The position numbers and the translations under genes were made by a program. This document shows positions 56,285-64,000 of a DNA stretch of 64,000 nt, in pieces. A model generated the notes under the pieces. That model was given only the letters and a program-made list of their open reading frames with translations. It had not been told where the DNA came from and made no database searches. Source of the stretch: Coemansia sp. RSA 487 (taxonomy: Eukaryota > Kickxellomycota > Kickxellomycetes > Kickxellales > Kickxellaceae); contig JANBRJ010000008.1 of NCBI GenBank assembly GCA_027577595.1, positions 124,001-188,000 of the forward strand, given 5' to 3'. Position 1 is the first letter of the stretch. Each line of letters begins with the position of its first letter.

Positions 56285-58483
56285 ATGTCTGCAACAGACA
56301 ACATGATTACACACTGGACGACTGGCGAGCCCGCTTCGCACCAGTATGCGCAACAGGCCACAGCACCCGCGACGGATTCTGCGGGGTACAACAGTCCGCC
56401 CGATACGCCGCTGGCCAAGATTGTGCAACAACAACAACAGCAAGGTGGTGGCGATGCCAGTCTAGGTGCGCAACCAACACCACCACTCTCTGCGTCGTCG
56501 CACGGAATGGGTGCAACGCATCACCAGCACCACAGCCAGCAGCCTGTAACCAGCAACGCAGCAACCGACGCCTGGCGCACGTACCACGCATCGTACCATC
56601 CCCACGGGATACCAGTCCCAGGAGCTTCGCCTGGCGCCATGCCGGGGTCGTATGCTGCAGGGGCGCCCTTTGGATCGCCAATTCAGCCTGGACTGTCTGG
56701 GACTCTGGACGCTACGGCCACAAACGCCGGCGGATCGTTCGAGCACTCGGCAACCGCAGAGTACTACTACAACCACGGTGCACCGCACTCCGCGCACCAC
56801 ATACAGCAGTACCACACGTCGTCGGTCAGTTCTGCGCCTGGTGTGCCAGCAGCCGTGCCCTCGCACCACAACCACCATGCCGGCAGCATCGGCGACATAA
56901 ACCAACACCTGCATGGATACTCTGCAACACCAGTGCACTCGTCTGGTGGCCATCCGCACGACGCTGTCGCAGTTTCCCACTTTGACCATGCTGCCGCTGC
57001 CGCCGCCGCTGCAGCAGCAGCGAGCGGTGGGCCCTACATGGGCGACTTTGGACACAACATTTACTCCAACGGCGCAGCGCCTGGAAGCGATGTAGCGGGG
57101 AGTGCAACGTCCGATATCGGATCCACACCCGCCTCAGTGATGCACCTGCCGCCAATTGACCCGACCTCTGGGCTGTCGCGCCAAGGATCGTATTTTGGAA
57201 TCCCCGCGCAGACGCATACGCCCGGGGCGCCGTTCGACCCCGTAACAGCTGCCGCAGCAGCAGCAGCAGCCAGCCCGTACGGCGCACCGCACAGCGCACG
57301 TAACGGCAGTGGGCCGCACCACATACACACACCGCACGGACATCACCCATACACGTCGCCAATGGTTCTCAACCGGTTCAACCTGTCAATCAGCGGAACC
57401 GCAGGCTCGCCAACAGGCGCCATCCCCACGCCGCCTCCGCTGTCGCATAGCGCGTCGGCAATGGGTATCGGCCATTCGCATGGCGCAGCATCGCTGGCTA
57501 TGGAGTCGGCGCCGCAGTCGGCACGCCCGATCCCGATGGCCCGGGGAAACAGCCACCACGGCCAGACATCGACGTCGCAGCGCAAGCGCTATCTGTGCAC
57601 GGTCTGCCAGAAGATGTTTGCCCGCCCATCGACGCTTTCCACACACATGCACTCGCATACCGGTGAGAAGCCATACGTGTGCACGTGGGACCAGTGCGGC
57701 AAAAAGTTCTCCGTCATGAGCAACCTGAGGCGCCACCAGAGGATCCATGACAGGCAGAGAAACAAGATTGCTGACATCCACCAGAAGCAGCAGCAGGAGG
57801 AGCGCAAGCAGCAGCGGTCGCGTCAATCAATCGGCGATGGCGAGAGCACAAGCGGATCGACCACACCGCTGGCTGTCCATCTCCAGTACAGCGCTGGCTC
57901 CTCGACAGCAATCAGCGGAGGAGCGCCATCCGTTGGATCTCCGCTTGACGGTGCTGCCAACGGTGGACATCACATGCTCCACCACCCATCGTCGTTTATG
58001 CCGCAGTCCCTGCCGCCGCCGCCGTCGCACATGTACCAAAACTCGCCCATCCTTGACATGCATGGCAGCCACCAGTTCTCGTCGTCGCACCAGCCAATGC
58101 TGCACGCACCGCACCCCAATTCGGTGTCCCCGTCGCACATGCTGGCTAACAATGGCACGCATCAGATGTCTCTGCCGTCCATCGGCTCATCCATTGTCCA
58201 CGACGAGACCGATCCGTCGTCGCTGTCTGCTGCCGCTGTGGCTGCTGCTATGACTAGTGATCCATCTACTGTTGCTGGCGCTGCTGGAAACTCGGACGCC
58301 TACGCCGTTGGTGTCGCCACCGCCTCCACCGACGTGCCGCCCCACGCACATACCGGTACACCAGCCCACGCAGAAACCAATGGTATGATCGCCCCCCTGC
58401 ATTCACAAACAGGAACCGCTGCCACATCATCGTCGAATACACTCAATCCGTCCACTCCTCAAAATATGTCGCTTAAAGAATAA
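56285..58483 (+). CDS. C2H2 zinc-finger transcription factor, two fingers
   Basis: A single exon of 732 residues. Two adjacent C2H2 fingers lie at about 437-489: [20 protein letters not shown]...H, linker HTGEKP, then [20 protein letters not shown]...H. The canonical TGEKP linker indicates sequence-specific DNA binding. The second finger has the four-residue Cys spacing (CTWDQC). A basic Gln/Arg-rich helix (residues about 495-520) follows. The rest is low-complexity: His-rich stretches, Ala runs (about residues 236-247 and 320-329) and Ser/Pro-rich tails, as in fungal activators or repressors. No target can be predicted. The gene begins in a fairly clean region with TATTTAACG about 100 bp upstream. 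Confidence 0.88.
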   Translation: MSATDNMITHWTTGEPASHQYAQQATAPATDSAGYNSPPDTPLAKIVQQQQQQGGGDASLGAQPTPPLSASSHGMGATHHQHHSQQPVTSNAATDAWRTYHASYHPHGIPVPGASPGAMPGSYAAGAPFGSPIQPGLSGTLDATATNAGGSFEHSATAEYYYNHGAPHSAHHIQQYHTSSVSSAPGVPAAVPSHHNHHAGSIGDINQHLHGYSATPVHSSGGHPHDAVAVSHFDHAAAAAAAAAAASGGPYMGDFGHNIYSNGAAPGSDVAGSATSDIGSTPASVMHLPPIDPTSGLSRQGSYFGIPAQTHTPGAPFDPVTAAAAAAAASPYGAPHSARNGSGPHHIHTPHGHHPYTSPMVLNRFNLSISGTAGSPTGAIPTPPPLSHSASAMGIGHSHGAASLAMESAPQSARPIPMARGNSHHGQTSTSQRKRYLCTVCQKMFARPSTLSTHMHSHTGEKPYVCTWDQCGKKFSVMSNLRRHQRIHDRQRNKIADIHQKQQQEERKQQRSRQSIGDGESTSGSTTPLAVHLQYSAGSSTAISGGAPSVGSPLDGAANGGHHMLHHPSSFMPQSLPPPPSHMYQNSPILDMHGSHQFSSSHQPMLHAPHPNSVSPSHMLANNGTHQMSLPSIGSSIVHDETDPSSLSAAAVAAAMTSDPSTVAGAAGNSDAYAVGVATASTDVPPHAHTGTPAHAETNGMIAPLHSQTGTAATSSSNTLNPSTPQNMSLKE

Positions 58484-58610
58484 CTGCTTTCAGCTATACA
58501 GTCGCTTGTATTTCTAAAGAAAAATATATAAAAATATATTTCCCGGTTACTTTATATAAAACTATAAAAGATATAAAACAAAAAGAAAAAAAGAAAAGAA
58601 AAGAAAAGAC

Positions 58611-58943
58611 TCAAGCAACGCCGTGATCGACGATAACTTCTTCACCGTCTGAATTAACCTTTACGTGGAACCACACTTTGCGTGAATCGTCGTCGCCAGG
58701 ATTAGTGTACGCTAGATAGTACGATGGCGTAGACTCTGCACTCGAACCGGAGCCTAAGACTATGCCAGGCATCACGGTTGCTGCAAACCCGGGAGCCTCA
58801 GTCGAATGCAGCGCATCCAGGCTTTTTCCCATCAGCTGTGGTTTGCCAAAATACCGGCTGGCTGCCTCTATTTCCTTGTCCTTTGTAAACTCGCTCTCAT
58901 GCTCCTTGTACACTGATACGACGTTGCTTTCGGTACCCGACAT
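58611..58943 (-). CDS. Small protein of unknown function, 110 residues
   Basis: Runs from an ATG at 58943 (MSGTESNVVSVYKEHESEFT) to a stop at 58611. The reading has good coding character: balanced composition, no low complexity, and an alternating strand-like C-terminal part (PSYYLAYTNPGDDDSRKVWF, then VKVNSDGEEVIVDHGVA). It is acidic, with no signal peptide or membrane helix, so probably a soluble cytosolic protein with a small beta-rich domain. I do not recognise the family. It converges on the zinc-finger gene with 127 bp between stops. The upstream sequence has no clear TATA box. Confidence 0.6.
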   Translation of the reverse strand: MSGTESNVVSVYKEHESEFTKDKEIEAASRYFGKPQLMGKSLDALHSTEAPGFAATVMPGIVLGSGSSAESTPSYYLAYTNPGDDDSRKVWFHVKVNSDGEEVIVDHGVA

Positions 58944-59483
58944 CTTTTTTTTTCTTGATAGTTCCGTGGGTTCTGTTCTTGGATAGAAATGAGTACTATA
59001 GAAATATGTCTGATTATTTTATTACATGTGCGAAAAGGGAAGAAAAGCAGCAGCAACCGGCTTTTCCCTGTTCTTCGCCTTGTGAGGAAGAGGGGGTGGA
59101 GCAGCAGACCAGGTGATTCCAGACTTTTCAAAGCACACAATTTCATGCGCTCCGCCCCTGCTTACATCATACCCCTTATCCGGTTGAGGCTACCACAGCA
59201 ATGGCGGATCCAACTTGCACCAGTTCCAAAAAGCCTTGTTGGTTGAGCTGTACGTGCTGCAAAAAACCTACAAGCTATATATATGTAGAAACATGTTTGT
59301 TTTTAGTTAGAGAGCACGTCATCTTCCCACGCATTTAATTGCAAAAAACACTGCTCAAAGTTGTCCAATGTTGTGCACGTATCTGACACCAAGCTGTCTT
59401 TCGTTGATGTTTTAAAGAAAATTAATGTGCCGGAGGAAATAATGGACAAAGAAAGCGGATCGCAAACAGACTCGAATAGTCAC

Positions 59484-60106
59484 TGTGTGTTTTGTAGCGT
59501 TGTCAAAATAAGTTGCTGCTTGTTAGACATTAGCCAGGACGAATCGGTCTACAGACAAGTTATTGTCTTGCATTGCCACATTGCTGGTGTCCATGGCTTT
59601 GAGACTTCATTCCCACTCTGCCTTGTCCCAACAAGAAAAGAAAAATAGGAGAGGACACACTTTGTATAGTTGAAGTTATTTCACTTTCTTTTCCAAATAC
59701 AAACAGCACACGGATGCTCGGATAAAGCATTGCAAGACATAAACTGTGAAGAGTGGCCTACCAAAGAATATTTATTTTTTTGTAAAACATCAACTTTATC
59801 AATTTGCCTGCATTTATTTTACAACTCTAATTATAATTATTTAACATCTATCAACTATCATTATGAGCTGCCCGTCCAGAGTTGTCAGTTTATACTCTAA
59901 ATACAAGAAACATCCCAAAGGCAAGAAATTAAAAAACAAGACAATGGTATCCAAACTAGTAGAAATACCTGAAAAAAAAAGTGGATGAGATAAAGGCTGC
60001 TGCCAAGAAAGAATATGGCTGTGAGGTAGAATATACTTGGGCCAACATCGAACTTGGGAAAACGAGATATTATGAAATTGCGTGCAAGAAAATCCCCGAC
60101 TCCTAG
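59484..60106 (+). repeat. Tandem duplication, copy A
   Basis: Begins with GTGTGTTTTGTAGCGTTG and aligns by eye, with many substitutions and small gaps, to copy B starting at 60372, about 890 bp downstream. The similarity covers about 380 bp of upstream sequence up to the ATG of a small ORF in each copy. Copies have drifted considerably, so the duplication is old. Confidence 0.6.
59863..59988 (+). CDS. Small lysine-rich ORF of copy A, possibly frame-disrupted
   Basis: The ATG at 59863 sits at the position aligned with the ATG of copy B. The ORF gives 41 residues (MSCPSRVVSLYSKYKKHPKG...) and stops just after a run of nine A. In the frame reached by one base fewer in that run, reading continues to a stop at 60104-60106 with composition like real protein (YGCEVEYTWANIELGKTRYY). 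So either this copy has a frameshift (pseudogene), the base count of the run is wrong, or the resemblance to coding is chance. The start resembles copy B only loosely (basic, Lys-rich with SK.HSK-like spacing). Function unknown. Confidence 0.35.
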   Translation: MSCPSRVVSLYSKYKKHPKGKKLKNKTMVSKLVEIPEKKSG

Positions 60107-60661
60107 CACATCTTCATATCAACCAAACCCAAGTAATCATCTTTGTCATTTAGGACAAAGTTCACACTTAATAAGCTAATGGGCAATGAGTGAAATAGCA
60201 TTATGGCTTGTCTTTTTTTCTCAAATAAAAATATTTGCTTCAAGCCATCTTGTGAGTTAATTTCCTTTATGTGAACATTTTATCTTATTTCAGCAATCCC
60301 ATCTGCCAATCAATTGGTTTTATTCCTTGTGGGTGCCGCGTTGTTTTGTAAAGGAAAATGTACGTAAGAATATGTGTGTTTTGTAGTGTTGCCAAAAAGG
60401 CTTTACCGCTTATTAGATGTTGGGTAGGATGGAACGATGGGCAGGTGAGCTGTTACCCCTACCTTACCATGTTGGCAATGCACATGGTTCTGAGACTTTA
60501 TAGTTGATTTGTTTTATCTCAAAAAGAAAAGAAAAACAGGGAAGAGGGCACTCTTTGCAGAATTCAAAGCCTTACATTTATGTCTCCTACACCAGGATAG
60601 TGCTTCATTTTCTTCTGAACACAAGAAGTGCTCGCATGTTCAGACAAACCGTTGCTGCACA

Positions 60662-60669
60662 TATAAATT
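60662..60669 (+). promoter_or_regulatory. TATA box of copy B small gene
   Basis: TATAAATT lies 96 bp before the ATG at 60758. The aligned position in copy A reads CATAAAC, so the TATA match is weakened there. Confidence 0.4.
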
Positions 60670-60757
60670 GAGAAGGATGGGGCCCATCAACATATTTTCA
60701 TTAACCATCAATCTCATTCGCACACATTTCCATCACATCAACAATAATTATTTAACC

Positions 60758-61081
60758 ATGGGTGGCCAGCTTAAAATTCGCACTTTCAAATTTGGAAGTA
60801 AGGTCCATTCCAAAGACAAGGCAGCTAAATGTAAATCGGAGGAAACATCTACAAAAGCAAAGAAAGACCATGTTAAAGAGGTAAAACGCAAAAACGTTGG
60901 CAATACATTTGGCTTAACAAGAAATCTTAAAAAAGGGCCCCAGCAGAAAACTCCTTTCCCATCTCCATCATCATCCACATCGTCAGATAGCTCTACATTA
61001 TCCTCATCCTCGTATCGCTCAATGCATTCATCAGAATCAGCATACTTATTTAGAACTAATCAATTTAAACGTTTAAATTAA
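60758..61081 (+). CDS. Small lysine/serine-rich protein of copy B, 107 residues
   Basis: ATG at 60758 preceded by a TATA box and the sequence ATTTAACC. The protein is strongly basic in its first 65 residues (FKFGSKVHSKDKAAKCKSEE, then KRKNVGNTFGLTRNLKKG) and Ser-rich afterwards (a run of about 20 Ser/Thr among Pro and Asp, residues 70-95). It has no signal peptide or membrane helix. A small nuclear or nucleic-acid-binding protein is possible on composition alone. I recognise no family. The frame is open for a further 83 codons upstream, but the aligned copy-A ATG, the TATA position and the leader favour this start. Confidence 0.45.
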   Translation: MGGQLKIRTFKFGSKVHSKDKAAKCKSEETSTKAKKDHVKEVKRKNVGNTFGLTRNLKKGPQQKTPFPSPSSSTSSDSSTLSSSSYRSMHSSESAYLFRTNQFKRLN

Positions 61082-61226
61082 CAGTTTGGCATATAAATAC
61101 CAGCAGTGTATTTATACAAACCTTAATAAACATTCCACTTGTCCGTGTGTATGATATTGCTATTTGTTTATAAAAACTCCTCCTTTTTAAATAAAGCCAA
61201 AGAAGCAAAAGAAGGAAGCGTCTGGC

Positions 61227-62900
61227 TTAGAGAAGAAGCGTCAATGGGTTCTCCAGGTAACCCTTGAAGGCCTTGAGGAACTGGGCACCGATAGCGCCAT
61301 CGACAACCCGGTGGTCGGCCGACAGCTGAACAGACATGACCTGTGACACGCTGAATCCCTTCTCTGCATCCTCATCGGGAACCAGGCGGGGCTCCGACGC
61401 ACCGACGCTCAGAATAGCCGAATGCGGTGAGTTAATGATGGCGGAGAACGAAGTGATGCCGTACATTCCCAGGTTGGAGATGGTGAAGCTACCACCCTGG
61501 AACTCCTCTGGCTTGAGCTTGTTGGCGCGCGCACGCCCCACGAGCTCACGCACATCGGCGGAAATGGCCTTGAGACCCTTGGCGTCGCACGTGCGCACAA
61601 TGGGGGTAATAAGGCCGGCAGGCGTGGCGGCGGCAACGGCAATGTCTGCATGGTGGTGCTGGCGGATAAACTCGCCCTGCCACGAGCTGTTGACCTCGGG
61701 TACGTCGCGCAGGGCGCTGGCAGCGGCCTTGATGACAAAGTCGTTGACCGACAGTTTGTACGAGCCGTTGGCAGCGGTATTCAACGATTGGCGCAGCTTG
61801 TTGACCTTGTCCATGGCGATGTTCTGCGTCAGATAGTAGTGCGGGACCGTCGACTTGGCCTCGGTCAACCGTGACGCTATGACCTTGCGCATGTTGGTCA
61901 GCGGAATATCGGTGAACCCGGCAGAACCAGAAGCCTCTGCAGCCTTGGGCGCCGCCTTGGGTGCTGCAGCAGCAGCAGCCGGTGCTGCAGGCGTAGCGGC
62001 GGTTGCTGCCTTGGCGGAAGCACCCGATGCAACATATGCCTCAATGTCGGCCTTGACGATGCGACCGCGGGGACCCGATCCCTTGACCTGCGCGAGATCG
62101 ACGTTCTTCTCCTTGGCAATGGTCTTTGCCATTGGGCTGGCAAAGATACGCTCGCCATCCGAAGGCGGTGCCTCCTGCTTCTTAGCAGCAACTGGCGCGC
62201 TCTCCTTCTTTGTCTCTTCCGCAGCAGGCGCAGCGGCGCTCTCCTGGGCAGGAGCAGCAGACTCAGCCTTTGCTTGGTCAGCCGAGTAATCGGCAAACGC
62301 AGCCACGTCACTCTCGTTCTCGACAATAATGGCAACAGGCGCATCAATGGCCAGGTCTTTGGTTCCTGTAGGCGCCAGAATCTTGGCCAGGTAACCTTCG
62401 TCCTGGAACTCAAAGTCCATCTGCGCCTTATCAGTCTCGATCTCAACGAGCACATCTCCGGGCTCGATCTTGTCGCCCACGCTCTTCTGCCACTGACCGA
62501 CGTTGCCCTGTGTCATTGTCGGAGACAGAGCGGGCATCCCGATCAGCTGGTGGTCCGGGTAGCTCTTGCTGCTGTACTGCCGCTTCTTGATACCGTTGCC
62601 CTGCTGCGCGCTGACGCTGCCAAAACGCTGTGTGGCGCTAGGACGAACGCTTACAAACCTACAAACAAAGCCACGCCTTTGTCTTGTTCGTTTTTGCATA
62701 CCAAACACATTTGAATTGAGCTGTTTTGTTTTCAAAAGGAAAAGAAAAACGACCTATGGCACTTTTGTTTGTTGAATTGGTAAAGTACTGTACCTGGCGG
62801 TTGCGATATGGCGTGCAGACGCACCAGCCACACGTGGTGAAGCAAGTCTTGCCGAGCGTGACAGAAGACGAGCAACGTTAGAGGACCTGGAAGCCGACAT
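61227..62900 (-). CDS. LAT1: Pyruvate dehydrogenase E2 (dihydrolipoamide acetyltransferase)
   Basis: Exons 62900-62794 and 62658-61227 on the minus strand give 512 residues; the 135-nt intron has a GTACAG donor and TTTGTAG acceptor. Exon 1 (MSASRSSNVARLLSRSARLA) is an Arg/Ser-rich mitochondrial presequence. One lipoyl domain (about 60-140) has the lipoylated Lys in EIETDKAQMDF. Then come an Ala/Pro-rich linker, the peripheral-subunit-binding domain (RIFASPMAKTIAKEKNVDLA), another Ala-rich linker and the acetyltransferase domain. That domain ends with the active-site DHRVVDG and a terminal hydrophobic tail. It makes acetyl-CoA in the matrix as the core of the PDH complex. A start within the intron would lose the presequence. 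Confidence 0.96.
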
Positions 62901-63338
62901 CTCTTATTTTAGGTCTTTTTTGGATTGTAGAAGAAAAATAAAGATTCAAAGTATTTGATAAGCAAAAGTAAAGGGAAAGCGACGAAGGGAAAAAGAGGGG
63001 GAGAAAGAACAACCTCCAAGTTATCTTTTTTTTTTTGAATCATTGTGGCTACAGAGCTGCTTGGAGCATAGCAGCGGACAATACCACTTTGTTCTAAAGG
63101 TCCTCTGAAAAATCCCGCTCTCCCCTTCATTGCTGTTATTTCGCCTCTGGCGCGAGTTTTCTTTGCCGTTAATTTAGCAATTTATCCTTTTTGCTTGGAT
63201 CGGATTTGTCCGCTCAAGGTACCTTGTTTTTGAAAACCAAAATATCCGCCAGCCAAGGTTCCTGATCAATTTACATGCAACCTGATTAGGGTTCAAACCA
63301 GATCTAAAAGCTATTGATATAAAAAAACGTCTGTTTAT
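62901..63338 (-). promoter_or_regulatory. Intergenic region, ALG5 to PDH E2
   Basis: 438 bp between the ALG5 stop and the PDH E2 start, both on the minus strand. It is AT-rich and contains a TTTTTTTTTT run; no gene is visible. It must contain the PDH E2 promoter. Confidence 0.4.
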
Positions 63339-64000
63339 CTAGGCTTTCTTGTCAACTTTCCAGTTCCCAAGCATGTAGTTCAGCCGCACAGCAAGCAGAT
63401 CCAGCGCCATCTGGATCGAGTCCCTTACAATCGACATTTTGCTGCCCGCAACCTCGTGCCAGTTGACAGGAACCTCAATGACCTCGATTCTCTGGTACCG
63501 GGCAAGCAGCAGCACCTCGATGTCAAAGATAAATCTCTCGACATGCATGTAGGGGAAGATCATGCGAGCGGCGTGTCTTGTAAACACCTTGAATCCGCAC
63601 TGCGTGTCACGCACTCCACGCACACCCAAGATGGTCACATACGTGTGGAATGCCCACTGAAGAAAGGCGCGGACATGGCTGCGCTCGACAACGGTGTCGC
63701 CCAGCGCCTGGTTGTTGCGCGACCCGATGGCAACGACTGGGCGCGCACAGTCCATGCCCGCCAGCAAGGCGTCGATGTCGCTGAACCGCGTGGCACCGTC
63801 GGCGTCGCAGAACATCACGTACCGACCCAGCGCGCTGAGCACGCCCTGCGTCACTGCTCCGCCTTTCCCGCGGTTGATGATGTGCCGCACAAACTTGAGC
63901 TCCTGGATATTGTGTTTTTGCGCAAACGCAAGCGCTACCTTTGCTGTTTTATCGTGACTCCCGTCGTCCACGATAAGCAGCTCGTATGTAAACTCTTCCT
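63339..64000 (-). CDS. ALG5: Dolichyl-phosphate beta-glucosyltransferase, 5' end outside window
   Basis: The frame is open from the right edge of the window (about 220 residues visible) to the stop at 63339. The visible part is the GT-A fold of the GT2 family: LLIVDDGSHDKTAKVAL with the UDP-glucose-binding Asp pair, NRGKGGAVTQGVLSA, the metal-binding VMFCDADGATRFSDI, VAIGSRNN, and GVRGVRDTQCGFKVFTRHAA. VNWHEVAGSKMSIVRDSIQM closes the domain. This combination, especially DTQCGFK followed by VNWHEV.GSK, is that of Alg5, which makes dolichyl-phosphate-glucose on the ER membrane for N-glycan assembly. The N-terminal membrane anchor would lie beyond the right edge. Confidence 0.93.
   Translation of the reverse strand, partial: EEFTYELLIVDDGSHDKTAKVALAFAQKHNIQELKFVRHIINRGKGGAVTQGVLSALGRYVMFCDADGATRFSDIDALLAGMDCARPVVAIGSRNNQALGDTVVERSHVRAFLQWAFHTYVTILGVRGVRDTQCGFKVFTRHAARMIFPYMHVERFIFDIEVLLLARYQRIEVIEVPVNWHEVAGSKMSIVRDSIQMALDLLAVRLNYMLGNWKVDKKA

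Larger units (their letters stand above)
60372..61081 (+). repeat. Tandem duplication, copy B
   Basis: Begins with GTGTGTTTTGTAGTGTTGCC and carries the intact small ORF at 60758-61081. Shared landmarks with copy A include the opening GTGTGTTTTGTAG block, an AAAAGAAAAG block before the leader, and AATTATTTAAC just before the ATG. Confidence 0.6.

Noticed and set aside
59361-59648. A 95-codon open stretch spanning the start of duplication copy A.
   Set aside because: It starts at TTG with no suitable ATG and covers the sequence that aligns with upstream non-coding DNA of copy B.

Overview
The window is nuclear DNA of a fungus. Sixteen recognisable protein genes lie on both strands, use the standard code, and carry few, mostly short GT-AG introns (about 120-510 nt, with one of 1.2 kb). 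Two are cut by the window edges. The gene content is fungal: a Ste20/PAK kinase, Cdc25, Hse1, an Rgd1-type RhoGAP, a Vhc1-type cation-chloride cotransporter, ATP-dependent PEPCK and Cns1. A BRWD/PHIP-type WD40-bromodomain protein and an SSX2IP/ADIP-type microtubule-anchoring protein are also present. I infer an early-diverging (non-Dikarya) fungus, possibly a kickxellomycete-like zoopagomycete, but this rests on gene repertoire only. I see no viral or LTR-type element, CRISPR array, rRNA or confident tRNA.

Layout. 0-14.9 kb is dense housekeeping: SAC3-type mRNA export factor (-, cut by the left edge) divergent from the Hsp90 co-chaperone CNS1 (+); importin alpha (-) divergent from NOP7/pescadillo (+); the BRWD/PHIP-like gene (-) divergent from a PAK kinase (+). 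From 14.9 to 43 kb everything runs on the plus strand: PAK, peptide transporter PTR2, CDC25, the ADIP/SSX2IP protein, HSE1, PEPCK, mitochondrial rRNA methyltransferase MRM2 and the cation-chloride cotransporter. From 43 to 50.5 kb two genes run on the minus strand: an F-BAR RhoGAP and an ABCC-type transporter. A 5.8 kb AT-rich stretch with no recognisable gene follows, holding a perfect 28-bp palindrome and a GC-rich island able to form consecutive hairpins. The right end holds a two-zinc-finger C2H2 factor (+), a 110-residue protein of unknown function (-), a diverged tandem duplication carrying two small lysine-rich ORFs (+), the pyruvate dehydrogenase E2 gene (-) and an ALG5-type glucosyltransferase (-, cut by the right edge).

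Functionally this is an ordinary eukaryotic neighbourhood, not an operon or cluster. Themes recur by family only: polarity and Rho/Cdc42 signalling (PAK, RhoGAP), nucleocytoplasmic transport (SAC3, importin alpha), endosome/vacuole (HSE1, the cotransporter, the ABC protein) and central carbon metabolism (PEPCK, PDH E2). The least explained parts are the 59.4-61.1 kb tandem duplication, the 51.4 kb structured island and the ABC protein with its polar second transmembrane half.
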